DNA of 64,000 nucleotides from Diplolepis rosae (GCA_030998225.1 JAPYXD010000698.1:9961001-10025000); one strand, 5' to 3'; shown: positions 35,875-48,549, counted from the stretch's first letter. Numbers and translations: made by a program. The notes: generated by a model from the sequence alone, not told the origin.

Positions 35875-36448
35875 TTTCTGTTTGAGTATTTTTATATTTA
35901 ATAGTGGAAATTTTAATCGAAGAAAATAAAAAGAATCTGACCCTATGCCAAAATAATGAGAAATGAAAAAAATTCTATGAATTTTGGGTCAATATAATAG
36001 CAGACATGTTATCAAACATGTCACTTTAAAAGTTGGAATTACTATTTTAATCATGTACGGATGAAAAAATTAATCAGTTTCTAATTAAGATATTGGAATA
36101 GTTTTTAATACAACTTTCCTCCGTTATGTCGAAAAAATATATAATTTTGTATTAACAAAACTGGACAAATAGTAATAGCAATTAACGCAATTAGTAAGTT
36201 TTACAAAAACGTATTGGTAACATCTATTATAAGCTCGATACAATGTGGGAATGCATGAAAATAGTCCCGGCTACAAAACGGACCGACTAATCGGATTCTG
36301 TAAGTTTTACTAAAAATTTTAATCATTGCTACTCAGTTAATATTGCTGTAAGAACTAAGATGCTTAGATGATACAGAGCAAAAAACATACTTGTGACCCT
36401 TTTTTACAAAAAAAAATAGGTAACCACGACTAATACTTTCTCTCAGTT

Positions 36449-36802
36449 TACTATCTCGGCAAAGAAAGGTGATTTTCAAGAATTTTTTTCTCAACAACTA
36501 CTTTATATAATTAAATAAAATTTTCAGTGTTTATGCAGTCTCAAAGTTTAAACAAATTTTTTTTTGTTTAAAATTACTGTTTAGTTTAGGTAATGTTTAA
36601 TTATGAAAAGAGTGCCTAAAAAAAGGTATGTCCCTGGCGTGAACGATATCCCCAGTCAACATCATCTGAAAAAAAAAATCAAAAATTTTCATTATTAGTA
36701 TGACCATATCTCCGAAATGACGGAGCGGATTTTTTTTATTTTGCAAAATAACAAAATGGCGGCAGTTTAAACAAAAATTTTCAAAAATCGACTATTTTAC
36801 TC
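36449..36802. other. AT-rich sequence, nothing recognised
   Basis: No gene or element is recognised between J and K. Confidence 0.4.
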
Positions 36803-39741
36803 TTTTTACATTCTCGTCATGGATGAGAAGGTATTGGTTTTATGTGAAAAATGACTTTCGAAATTTTCATCAAATCTTTACGTTTTGAGACCCCCTGAGT
36901 CAGAAAAAATGGTTTTTACGAAAGTGTCGGTCTGTCTGTCTGTCTATAGGTCGTGTGCGGCATAACTCTCGATAGAATTATCAGATTGAATTGAGATTTG
37001 GTACACTTTATCGGAGCCGAAAAAGTAAGGACAAGTTCGTTAACCAGCCACATCCAATCAAAATTGAGGGGTTGGGCACCACTTTTGTGTTTTTGAAAAT
37101 AATTTTTTGAAAAAATCAAAAATTTCAATACTGGTTTTAGATAGTGCTCATAAATCTCTAAAAATTATCCTGATAATATTTTTTGATTAAATCAAAATTA
37201 GAAATATTACAGCATATTCAAATTCGAAAAAAGTCAATATCAAAATTCCATTTTCCAGTTAAATTATACGAGATACGAAAAAACGTTATGATACAATATT
37301 ATTGAATAAATAAAGTCCTACAAATTTGAATTATAACATTTTTTCATAAGATGCATATTTTTCTTTTTAATTAAAAAAAAAACTATTGAAAATCCAAAAT
37401 TCAATTTTTTAACAATAATATGTAAAATAAGAAAAAAACGTAAGACTACAAAGTTGTTAGTTTCAAAAAGATCTACAAGTTTTGTCTCACATAGTTTCTG
37501 ATAAAACATATATTTTTCGTTTCAATTCCAAAAAATACGATTAAAATTCAAAAATTCCATTTTTTAGACAAAATATGTGAAATTCAAAAAAAACTTTGAG
37601 ATGAAAATTGTTTGGCTAAATAAGGTCTACACATTCTTATCGATGAATTTCTCGACAGGATGTATATTTTATGTTTTTATTTTTAATATTAAATAAATTC
37701 GATTTTTTTCACCAAAATATGTGATACGATATACGCGTTGTTCTGCAAAATCATTTCCTTAAATAAAGTCTACGATTGTTTTTCCTTTTTAAAAGATTTG
37801 GAAGAAAATAAATTTATCAATAATCATGTAATTTATCAAAAAGTTACAAAAATGCATACAGAAAATCGAGCGCGAAGCGCGAGTGTCATGATGTGAATGT
37901 ATTCCTTAAGGCCGATAGAGCCTTAAGTAAATTGAATTTCCTGTTTCACTTAATCTGAAAAAGAAACGTAGTGAATTTGAGAAAATGACTAATTTACATC
38001 ATCTTTAATATCATTAAGTTGGTTTGAGCTTCAGTATTAAATTATAAGAAATAAACTTAAACGTATGCGAAGAGCACAAGACCGAGCGCGAAGCGCGAGG
38101 TCCAGAAAGAACGGAGCGCGAAGCGCGACGATCGAATCGCGCGCCCTAGGCGCGCTCAAACTTGCGAGCTGCGCGCCAAGCGCGCAATGAGAAAAATGCG
38201 TTTAAAGTTTTCGGAACATAAAAATTGTAAAAAAAGTTACTTACAATAATTCGGCGATCCCTGCTCCATATAATACTCCTTCTGCTTGATCAAATGAATC
38301 CTACATAGCACTTTTTGCCTTTTTTCACGATGTTTGATTTTTCAAAAGTCAGATAGTAGAATGACCCCATAACAAAAAATCTGCCCGCTTCATGGGCACA
38401 TTCTCATCGCGCGCTTCGCGCGCAGCTCGCAAGTTTGAGCGCGCCTAGGGCGCGCGATTTGATCGTCGCGCTGCGCGCTCGTTCTTGTGCTCTTCACATA
38501 CATTCAAGTTTATTTATTATAATTTGATACTGAAGCTCAAAACCAATTTTATAATAATATTACAGATGATGTAAATTACTCATTTTCTCAAATTCACTAA
38601 AATTTCTTTTTCAGTTTAAGCGAAACAGGAAATTCAATTTACTTAAGGCTCTATCAGCCTTAAGGAACACATTCTCATCATGGCGCTCGCGCTTCGCGCT
38701 CGATTTTCTGTATACATTTCAGTAACTTTTTAATAAATTACATGATTAAAATAATTTATTTTCTTCCAAATCTCTCAAAAAGAAAAAACAATCGTAGACT
38801 TTATTTAGCATCTCACATATTTTGGTGAGAAAAATCGAATTTTTTTAATATTAAAAATCAAAACATAAAATATACCTCCTGTCCCGAAATGTCTTAATGA
38901 GAATTTGTAGACCTCATTTAGGCAAACAATTTTCCATCTAAACGTTTTTTTTGTATCTCACATATTTTGTCTAAAAAATGGAATTTTTGAATTTTAATCG
39001 TATTTTTTAGAAATTAAACGAAAAATATATATTTTATCAGAAACTGTGTGAGACAAAATTTGTAGATCTTTTTGAAACGACAAACTTTGTATTCTTACGC
39101 TTTTTTCTTATTTTACATATTATTGTTAAAAAATTGAATTTTGGATTTTCAATATTTTTTTATTTTTTATTTAAAAAGTAAAATATGCATCTTATGAAAA
39201 AATGTTACAATTAAAATTTGTAGGACTTTATGTAGAAAATAATATTGTATCATAACGTTTTTTCGTATCTCGTATAATTTAACTGGAAAATGGAATTTTG
39301 ATATTGACTTTTTTCGAATTTGAATATGCTGTAACATTTCTAATTTTGATTTAATCAAAAAATGTTATCAGGATAATTTGTAGAGATTTATGGGCACTAT
39401 CAAAAACCAGTGTTGAAATTTTTGATTTTTTCAAAAAATTATTTTCAAAAACACAAAAGTAGTGCTTAACCCCTCAATTTTGATTGGATGTGGCTGGTTA
39501 ACGAACTTGTCCTTACATTTTCGGCTCCGATAAAGTGTACCAAAGCTCAATTCAATCTGATAATTCTATCGAGAGTTATGCCGCCAACGACTTACTACAG
39601 ACAGACAGACAGACAGACACTTTCGTAAAAACCCTTTTTTCTGACTCAGGGGGTCTCAAAACGTAAAGATTTGATGAAAATTTCGAAAGTTATTTTTCAC
39701 ATAAAACCAATACCTTCTCATCCATGATGAGAATGTAAAAA
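36803..39741. mobile_element. Giant foldback element K (2.9 kb)
   Basis: Arms of about 1.4 kb run inward from TTTTTACATTCTC at both ends and meet around a ~190-bp spacer (38205-38395). Landmarks in both arms include GAGAAGGTATTGGTTTTAT, a CTGT/ACAG run and TTTCGGCTCCGATAAAGTG. Close to the centre each arm turns GC-rich with repeated palindromes such as GAGCGCGAAGCGCGA (37867, 38083, 38113) and GCGCGCCCTAGGCGCGC. The arms are similar but not identical. No transposase, and no target duplication found. Outer fragments also lie at 4224-4525 and 25539-25580. Confidence 0.8.
38205..38395 (-). other. Central spacer of K with an exon-like 56-bp stretch
   Basis: On the minus strand 38245-38300 is bounded by TAG and GTAAGT and reads DSFDQAEGVLYGAGIAEL in one frame. 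A second frame across the region is also open for about 30 codons. It may be a captured exon or chance; the preceding sequence is purine-rich, unlike a good acceptor. Confidence 0.25.
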
Positions 39742-41270
39742 TTATTCGTATCTTTCACATACTTCTATGAGAATATCATAAAAATGAATATTCGAAGTTG
39801 CCGATTTTTTCACATTATCCGTGAATTATTTCAAATAATATGACTTTTTAGCAACTTTTTATACGTTTAACAATAAATTACCTAAACTTTGCAAAAAATA
39901 CCTAATTCAGGGGAAAAAATGAGCAAAATTGTAGTCCTCATTTTATATATCTTTTCAAACAATAATTTAATCTTACGAAGTTAACAAAAGTATAAAATCA
40001 TTCATAATAGATACATAAAGTTGATCTCAAATGCAAAAGAAATATATTTCACCCCTTGTTCTTGCGAGTATTCTGATTTTTCAAACTTAAAGAATTTGAA
40101 ATCTTTCTGTGGAAAAAAATTATTCGAGAGGATATTCCGTAAAAATGGGGAGAAAGTACTCGTGACCCGAAGGACATTACATTCTTTGTACTTAGCTTCC
40201 CCTTCTTCTTTCTATCTTCAGTTTCTCCCTTCCCCACCCCCTGACCACTGTTTCTTTACCCTCCCTCTATTCTCGCGTTGAGTGAAAAGTTTTACTCGGG
40301 ATATTACGTCTCATCCTCCTTCACGGACGCGCCATAGGATTCCTTCTTCTCGCTTTTCATCCTCCCAACCCTCTCGCTTCTAACGTCACCTTCTTGGGCT
40401 TCGCGTTTCACCCCCTGTTCATTCCATAAAAAGAGAGGGGGGGAGAGAGAGAGAGAGAGAGAGAGAAGACGGTTCCTCCCTGACGACTTCTTCATATCGG
40501 AGGAACGAGAACGAACATAATATCATTACTATTTCGAAGTCTTGTTTTCTTATGAGTTGGAGAGGGACATAATGTACCTCTGGACTTCGGGTTCTTTGTT
40601 TGCCATTTTCATTGTTTCTCAAGAAAATGCTCCGCTGCTCGCTACGCAATTCTCGAAAGCACGAAACTTTTCCGGACATTTCATACTCGTGAGGATACGC
40701 TCGGGTGTGTTTATTTACGAGAAACGACATTTGCGAAGTGATTGAGAGCGACCGAGATGAGAATACGATAAGAATAAGACCAGAATTATCTCGAATGATG
40801 AAGGGATTATCTACTAGGGAAGCTTCTTAAGAATAGATGTATAAATATAAGATGCGATTATATTTAAAAAATCATTTCTATCTAAAACTTTTACAAGTTC
40901 CGTTTCTATTTCTACTGATAAATATTAGAATTTAGGATTAAAATAGTTTTAATATTATTCAATTTACTGAAGTATGCCATTAAAAGGTAAAATAATAATT
41001 TGCTTTTTGACCAACTAAAAATATTTGTCTCGACAATAATATGCATAATTTGTCGGAACACGATTATCGGGTTATAAATCTTAAGTGTAAACAAATACAA
41101 ATAATAAAAATAGAAATTCCGTTAATAACTTTTCTTATCTGAAATGTTTTGTGATAAAGTAAATAAGAAACGTTTGTCAAGAAATATAAATACAAATTTA
41201 TAAATAATTTCTCTTAATCTAAATCATTTGAAATTTTATAAATTTGAAATAAATCAATTACTTACTTTTT
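39742..41270. other. Unique sequence, no gene recognised
   Basis: A balanced segment at 40130-40800 includes a GA microsatellite (40432-40467) and overlapping short frames on both strands, none with a domain. Possibly a regulatory or single-copy stretch. Confidence 0.4.
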
Positions 41271-41700
41271 ACTATGCAATCAGTTGTTTTTGATTCATTA
41301 GCAGTAACTGATAATAATACTAAGTCTAGAATTTTGACTGATTCAAACTTAGTGTTTTAAATTCGCTTTCGTAATTTTACTTATTCCTTTTTTTGCCAAT
41401 TTTTTCAATGCATCAATTTTAGCTCTTTATTCAGTTAATTTCAATTAATTTCTTCGTGGATTTGACTCAATCAAAATTGATAGCTAGAAATGAGCTACTG
41501 AATGAAACTAAAAAAAAACAACTGATTAAAATCAACACAAACGAATTCAAGCGAATTCATCTTTACAAAAGAAATTGAACTTCTGACATGTGTATCAGTC
41601 AAAACTTGAATGAAAATCACTGAAAACGATTGATTTCATAGGCCAAACTAGGCAACTGATTTCAATTCAGTAAAATTTTGATTAATTCAGATTAGATAAA
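41271..41700. repeat. Degenerate CAGTTGATT-rich block
   Basis: Contains repeated variants of AACTGATT, TCAGTTAATT and AATCAACTG in both orientations, like a decayed member of the motif-echo elements. The ends are not clear. Confidence 0.35.
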
Positions 41701-42625
41701 AAATTTTATCCCTGACGTATAACTTCCACCATATTTTTTTTAGAGTCATAAGATCCACCCCTGAAGCCTCGCGGTTAAAGCGATCCAACCTCAAACGGAG
41801 ATTGGCGATAGGGGATGTTGAAAAAAAGCGGTAGGGAGAGAAAAATGCTGGGGATCTGCATATGAGCGTCGGGACGCCTACGCATCGCATAAATCTTGAA
41901 ACGCGGCTAAAAACGTCGCGGTGCTATCGACCAATCGTTACAGACCTGCGTACATCAGAGTGCCGCCTATAGGCCACCCCTAACCTGCTTGCCACCCTCG
42001 GCCATATTGTAAAATATGGATCGCGGAGGTGTACAATATCCCACCCCCACCCTCACCCCCACTCTCTTACCTTTTCCACCAACATATCTTGAAAGGCGCA
42101 TTCAATTTTGAAGCTTCCAAGAAAGATCAAATTGTAAAATCTTTTATATATTTATTTTGAGGGCTTTTTACAATGGAAAATTAAAGTCAAGTTTAAAATA
42201 TTAGGTAAAGAAAGCGAGGTTTCGAAAAGTAGATATTCAAAATGTGAATAGTTTCCATTATATGAAATATATTAGATATTAAACTTATCTGCAAATGGAG
42301 ATAACATTTAGAACTTTGTGGGAAAGTAGAATTTATACAAATATTTTCAAATTGCAATCGATCTTATTATATGAGTTTAACAAATGAAAAAGAGAATAAA
42401 TACTGGAAGAATTTCAAATTCTGGGAATTGAAAACGTGAAATTTAGAAGTTAACAATATCTGAAGATTTCGAGAAATCAAAAGAGATGGATATGAATTAT
42501 AATATATTAGAAAATTTGATTGGAAGAGTTAAGAATTAATGGAGGATTGAAAAAACGCAAAAATAATGAAATTTATAAATCTACAAACTCAAAATTGAAG
42601 AAATTAGAAGACTTGAGGGATAATC
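41701..42625. other. Unique sequence, no gene recognised
   Basis: A balanced section at 41740-42080 is followed by AT-rich DNA. No exon or element supported. Confidence 0.4.
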
Positions 42626-43624
42626 CTACCTTGTGAGCACGAAATGAAGGGTCATTTTCTCAACTTCATTAAAGAAAAATGAATTAAAATTTGAAATTTG
42701 CATATATGTTTCTGCAAGTTTAAAATTTTTAATACATTTTTTAAAAACAAAATGGCGGCGCAGCATCCAGGTGGAAATTTACTACTGGCTCGGTACCATG
42801 CCAGTACCACCGTCAGATTTCTGGTACTGGCGCAGTACTGGCTATACCCCTAATGATAACTCGGCTGGGAGTTGGCAGTCAGTACTGGGCTGGTACTTAA
42901 AAGCAGTACTGGTCGAGTACTATCAGCCGGTAATGGCAATAGTAACCAGTACTGCGCCCGTAGTAAACCAGTAGATACCAGTAGTCAATGATACCCCTAC
43001 TTCAGAGTTTCATCAGTACTGCCAAAAAATACCGCGCCAGTACGGCGCCAGTAGTAAGCCAGTACTATACCAATGTTTGGCACAGTATTGACAGGCAGTA
43101 CTGGCATTACTCCTCGGTTACAACTGGCAAAGTACTGCGCCAGTTGTAAATACTGTCTGGCCTCCGACTTTTCCACCTGGATCGTTTTTTTTTGTACAGC
43201 CACCTCGGCCGAACCACTACCGATCGCAATTTTGAATTTAGAACAAAAAATGAGAAAAATTCTAAAAATATATATATAGAAATGAAGTGAACGTCGCAGG
43301 ATTTTTGCGATAAATTGAAATTTACCGATTTTTGACCGATTTTTCCGTCGAAAACAGTTTTTTTTCAAATATATTTTTATAATCTTTATCGTTTTTTGTT
43401 CTAGGTGCAAAATTGCGATCGGTATTGGTTCGACTGAGAAGGCTGTACACAAAAAACAAATTTTTTTCCAAGAGATGGTGCGGCACCATTTTGATTTCAA
43501 GAAATTTTTTCATGTTCCTTAACACTTGTAAAAACATATATGCAAAACCAAATTTCAATATATTAATTCATTTTTCTTCAATGAAGTTGAAAAAATGACC
43601 CTTCATTTCGTGCTCACGAGGTAG
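42626..43624. mobile_element. Foldback element R with a GTACTGG-rich core
   Basis: The ends CTACCTTGTGAGCACGAAA and the inverted TTTCGTGCTCACGAGGTAG open long imperfect inverted repeats that share AATGAAGGGTCATTTT. A second inverted pair, around CGATCGCAATTTTG, lies inside at 43190-43450. Between 42780 and 43150 the DNA is GC-rich and filled with GTACTGG and CCAGTAC variants (about 20), unlike anything else here. Overlapping frames on both strands are side effects of the symmetry. Target duplication unresolved. Confidence 0.7.
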
Positions 43625-45149
43625 TTACCGCTTAAGTCTTTCAATTTCTTGAAAATCTTCACTTCCAAATATATTGTTTTAAAATCTATGCATAATAATA
43701 TTCTGAAATTACAAAATTATGAATTTGTAAATGTTATTTGTTTTGCAAATACTGAGATGTAGAATTTGTAAAATAGAAATACCATTAAATTAAAAGTTTT
43801 CTAATTTAATTACTAAAATGTATAAAAATTCCAAAAACTCCAACTAAATTTTATATTCTTTAACAGCTTCTTATTAGGTTCAAGTATTTTCATCTTGTGT
43901 ACGCTTATTAAGATTGTTATTATATATATATAAATTTCATATAATCTCGAGCAAATATTTCTTAACTTGATTTTCAGTACTTGAAACTCTCAAGTTCAGA
44001 TAGTCCAAGACTATTATTATTATTATATCTAGTCACGACACTATTTCAGTAGTTTCTTCATATTCTTAGTTTGATTTTACGGTGAAATACAGTATTAAAA
44101 ACAAAATTTAATTAAAAAATTCGTTTGCATCCTTTAAATCCCTTAAATGAAAATTATTCATCTGTAAAAAATATATTTTATTTTACTTTTCCTTTTGTAG
44201 TTGTAATGTCAGAATGTTAGAAGAGATATAAAAACGAATATTGTTGAATAAGGTTTAAGATGAGAAAATATTATACATAAAATCTGTGTAACTTGAGAGA
44301 AGAGAATTGTAGTCAGACAGCAAGTAGTAAAGGTCCGTGCTAGTGTGGCAGTTCGAGAGATGCCTTTTCGTTTCGCGGTGAACTCACATACACTATTACA
44401 CAATCCATACAAGTTGGAATACCTACACAGAGGGAAATATCATCCTACACAGGAGGGCACACTTGTACGAATATTCAGCGTCGCGGCGCCATCTTGATAA
44501 GAGTTACGAGGCGTGGCTCGCGATATATTTCAAAGAGAAATTCACCCGCACTCTTGCCCTTTATGATAAATTTCCCGACTGAGTTTCACGATAACTGCTG
44601 TGCCCTCTGCACCAAGGAAACGAATATTATGAATTCGCCTTCCAAGATGGGGAATATTGAAATCCAGAACGAATGCCATATTTTCCATTTATTCCACAAA
44701 TATTTTAGTGACTTGAAACAAATTACTATTTACTCGCATATATTAAAAAACCAAATAGTTAAAATAAAAAAAGCCTTCATGATGAACCAAAAAGATCAAA
44801 AAGTATGTAGAATTTTGTTATTAAAATCTATATTCTAAATGGAAGTGAAAATGTTGAAAAATGTATTCGTGAACAATTTCGAAAGGATGTAGTTTATTTG
44901 AAGAGATATGAACACAAAAAGAGGAGAAAAGATGTATTCACGCTATTTTTCTTGCTAGACAAAATTTACGGATCTTGGAGGCGAGCCAATGTCGTTATTT
45001 TGCCTTCCGCGTAAATAATCATTAGATTGAGAAAATATATTGATGAACTGTAATTTAATATTATTACTTTTGACTAAAATATACAATTATGTCTGATGAG
45101 ATCCGAAATCATTTTTCTTCCAGTTTCTATTTTTTGGTTTTGAAAGCTT
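43625..45149. other. Unique sequence, no gene recognised
   Basis: AT-rich, with a balanced part at 44330-44660. The 114-codon frame at 44494 has no recognisable domain and lacks splice support, so it is not called. Confidence 0.4.
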
Positions 45150-45151
45150 TA

Positions 45152-45420
45152 CTCTATAAATCTGAATCAGTCAAATTTTCATTGATTGAATCAGTGATTT
45201 GCCTTTTCACTGATTCATCAGTGAAAAAATATTTTTCACTGTTAAATCAGTTAATTTTTACTGATTCATCAGTGAAAAAAAATATTTTTCACTGTCAAAT
45301 CAGTCAAATTTCATTGATTATTTCAGTGAAAACAGTAACTCAGTAACCTCTTTTTAGCTGTTTAAATCAGTTAAATTTCACTAATAATCAGTAGATTTTT
45401 ACTGATTCAAATTTAGAGAG
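45152..45420. mobile_element. Motif-echo MITE, family E, copy E1
   Basis: Ends CTCTATAAATCTGAATCAG and the inverted CTGATTCAAATTTAGAGAG, flanked by TA on both sides. The body is a chain of TCAGTGAAAA and TTTTCACTGA modules forming many small palindromes. Confidence 0.8.
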
Positions 45421-45422
45421 TA

Positions 45423-45826
45423 TTTTGTCACTTCCAGTTTCAAGGTAAAATACATTATTTATAGAAATCTATTCGAGGCGACAAATGTTGATCAAACCCA
45501 TTGGAGTTTATTGCTAATATAAATGCAGGGCTGTGTGGATAGCTAACCACAAGATGTAGATGGATGCTTGTCATGTGTGTGCGGCTTTAGAGCCAAGTGC
45601 CGGCAAGATCAAAAGCCGCCCCGCACACTCATTCTCGCAAAAATGCCATCGTCTCGCTTTACCGCCTTCGAGAGGCGTCTCTTTCTCTTTCTCCAACGCA
45701 CTCAAGCTCATAAAGAGAACAATAGCGCTGCGGAAATGCGCGTGGAAATACGCGTTAAACTAAGTACGCACGCACCTTTTTACTGGCTATTTTACGTCCT
45801 ATATTCGACTCCGATTGATGAGTTTG
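45423..45826. other. More GC-balanced sequence, no gene recognised
   Basis: Two overlapping frames (67 and 126 codons) lie across 45560-45948. The longer one runs into the F1 and B2 repeats, so neither is credible as a gene. Confidence 0.4.
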
Positions 45827-45894
45827 CACCCAGAAAAAAACTTTATTTGTTCCAACCAAACTATTATTTTAATTTAACTGAAATTTTTAGTCAA

Positions 45895-46916
45895 GGGGAT
45901 TCATCACCTTTAATATTTTTATTTTTTGAGTTTAGACCTCTGATATAACTTTTTTTATGTTTAGTGCCTTTATTTCGGAAGGCTTTGAGAGTTTTTAAAA
46001 ATTCGAGCACCTTTATGTATTTTTAAACTAAAAATTTTGAGTTTTTTGGGCATTTTTTTGACATTATTTGACTTTGAATAACTTTTTTGTTTTTTAAGCA
46101 ATTTTCATGATTCTTTTTTTATTTTGCTCCTTACACTGTGCTCTCTAAATTTGAATCAGTCAAAATCTACTGATCATCAGTGAAATTTGACTGATTCAAA
46201 TAGCTAAAAAGAGGTTACTGTAAATCAGTCAAATTTCACTGATTATTTCAGTGAAAATTGACTGATTTGAGAGTGAAAAAAATATTTTTCACTAATTTAT
46301 CAGTGAAAATTAACTGATTTAACGGTGAAAAATATTTTTTCACTGATAAATCAGTGAAAATTTGACTGATTCAGATTTAGAGAGTGTAGCAACTTTTTGG
46401 CTATGGAAAATAAGCATGACTGAAAAAATAAATAAATAAATAAAAATATCCCAAAATATGAAAAAAAAATTTTTAGTCATTTTTTTAGCTAGAGTGCTTT
46501 CCATATCCAAAAATATTGATAATATAACAAAGAATAAGTGGTAAAAATTTCAAAGGTCTGTGTCTAATAGTTTAGAAATTATTCAAACATATATTGCAAA
46601 AGACACGGAAAATCACAACTTGAGGAAAATATATAATATATATATATAATATAATAATAATAATATATATATATATATAATATACATAAAGGCAATATAT
46701 ATATTGTGTTTTTATCGGGGTACCTCTTATATTCTATTTTTCATATAATTCAGATATCACAGTAAATAAATAAACAAACTATTTTGTGTAAAAACTAATT
46801 TTCGCTAAAAACGCGTTATTCGTAAATCGTAGTAATTTATAGAGAATAAAAAAATTACACTTTTAGAAAATGCCAATAAAAATCAAAAATATACCAATTA
46901 AAGGTGTCGGATGCCC
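45895..46916. mobile_element. TTAA element, family B, copy B2 (hosts E2)
   Basis: Left end GGGGATTCATCACC after TCAA and right end GGTGTCGGATGCCC before TTAA (46917-46920). Both ends carry point changes. Element E2 and an AT microsatellite (46630-46685) lie inside. Confidence 0.75.
46141..46384. mobile_element. Motif-echo MITE, family E, copy E2 nested in B2
   Basis: CTCTCTAAATTTGAATCAG at the left, its inverse at the right, flanked by TG on both sides. Comparison with copy B4 (61560-61590, reversed) gives the uninterrupted sequence and one TG, confirming the 2-bp duplication. Confidence 0.8.
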
Positions 46917-47640
46917 TTAAGTGAAGCAAAATAGGGTTGAATAAATTAAGAAATTTGTTTATTTACTTTTTTGGTTGGATTAACTACATATTTAACCGAG
47001 TGTGTTAAGTTTATTCATTACAACCTACAATTCCAATTTCGAAAATCTTTGTTTTATTCAACTGATGACTTTGTTTGATTCCACCAATGATGGTTTGTTT
47101 TAATCAAATTTGGTTAATTCGAGTAAATATTTTAATTGATTAATCTAAATTTTGTTTCATTCAACCAAAAATATTGGATTATTTAACAATCTGATTTAAT
47201 TAGATCGGATTTATTTGGTTTTCGGGTTTACTTGGTATTTAAATTTTAAGAATAATAAAATCCAAGTCAACGCAGGTTTTTTACCAGAAATTATTAGCGT
47301 AAAAAAGACTTGGTTAGTCAAGAAAAATTCGGCTAGATTAACAAAATAAATGCATTTATATTCCACCAAACAAAGGTTTGATTCACCTAAAAAACTTGAA
47401 GAAATATTTGATTGATTTAATCAAAATTTACTTGGATCAGTAAAAGAATTTACGTATTATACGTTGGATAAATTTTCATCTGATTTAACCAAAAAGTTTG
47501 GCTTACTATTAACTAAATGACCCGTTCAAATAAAACTAACAATGTTGATCCGTTTTACCAAGATTAGGTTAAATTAAGAAAAATATTTTGTTGAGTGAAA
47601 TAAATAAGGCTAAATGAATGAATTTAGGTTTGTTTCAATT

Positions 47641-48549
47641 ATTAATTTCTTAGCATTCCAACCTTGATTTTTTGATTTGATATTTATTTTTTATTTGAAG
47701 TTTGTTTACATATTAATATGAGAAAGAATAATAAAAGCATTCTGATTTGTAAATTATAACTTTCGTAGCTGGCGCCTAAGACAGATTTATTTTATAAATA
47801 TAATACAAATGTTAACTCCATTATTATTATTATTCTTATTTGCTTTTCAGATTAAAATATATCCTTAAAGATAAATACGATGTGCATATTTATTGTCAAT
47901 TTAATTCTACAAAGCAAATAATTTCCAAGGTAATCTAAAGTCTGCCTTTTGTACAAATAAAAAGAAAACGTTATAAAATTTATATCAAACATGACACAAG
48001 ATAGGAGTTACGATTAATTTTATAATTTGTATTGTATTATTGTATGAAAATGACAAAATTCGGTTTGTTTTGAATTCGATATTATTATTTAGTCACCAAA
48101 GATGTTCAGGACTAGTTATTTGAAACAAAATGTATAAATAAATCTCCATTCTGATATAAAATTTATAGAAGTTTTAATTTTCTTTGGATTTTTGCAAATG
48201 GAATATTCGTTATTCAAGAATTTAAATCTTTCTGACAAATTATGTTAATTTTATTTGAGAACATAGTTGGCAGAGATGATTTATTCCTTTGACGTCATTA
48301 GAAATAATGTATGTATTATAAATATAAAATATTTACATATTTATTTTATGTTTGGTAGCATTTATTGAATTAACTGTAAACCTTATATAAATGATGGAAT
48401 AATGACTTAAGTGAGTGAGAAATTTCATCAGATAAATCTTCAGAGGCTAGTTTTTCTAAATATTTTTCATGAGTTTATAAAATTTATGTTAATTTATGTT
48501 AATAAAATAAAATTAATAATATTCAGTGAGGAACATTTTTGAGTAATTA
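47641..48549. other. AT-rich unique sequence, nothing recognised
   Basis: No exon, RNA gene or repeat family was identified. Confidence 0.4.

Larger units (their letters stand above)
35634..36031. mobile_element. Penelope-like element D2b nested in J
   Basis: Flanked by the 13-bp direct repeat GTTGGAATTACTA (35621-35633 and 36032-36044). A shortened relative of D2a: two inverted arms almost touch, with a core in each, followed by the same one-sided tail (GACATGTTATCAAACATGTC then ACTTTAAAA). Its small size suggests internal deletion. Confidence 0.7.
35119..36448. mobile_element. CAC...GTG element J (hosts D2b)
   Basis: The left end is CACTGAGAAAAATCCTATTAG. The right end, reversed, reads AACTGAGAGAAAGTATTAG, so the last CAC has decayed. 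TA flanks both sides. The interior repeats TTAGTAA/ACTAA motifs. Element D2b (35634-36031) interrupts it. Confidence 0.6.
45827..47640. mobile_element. CAC-ended element F1 (hosts B2)
   Basis: Starts with CACCCAGAAAAAAACTTTATT. It is interrupted by B2 and continues as a long string of TTGGTT, AACCAAA and TTGATTAA modules up to about 47640. No matching right end was found, so the border is approximate. Confidence 0.55.

Noticed and set aside
42997..43500. 167-codon minus-strand frame in R
   Set aside because: It spans the inverted repeats and has a comparable frame on the opposite strand; this is symmetry, not a gene.
44494..44838. 114-codon frame as a gene
   Set aside because: No recognisable domain, no splice partners and AT-rich second half.
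45568..45948. 126-codon frame as a gene
   Set aside because: It crosses into F1 and B2 repeats, so the C-terminal third is transposon sequence.
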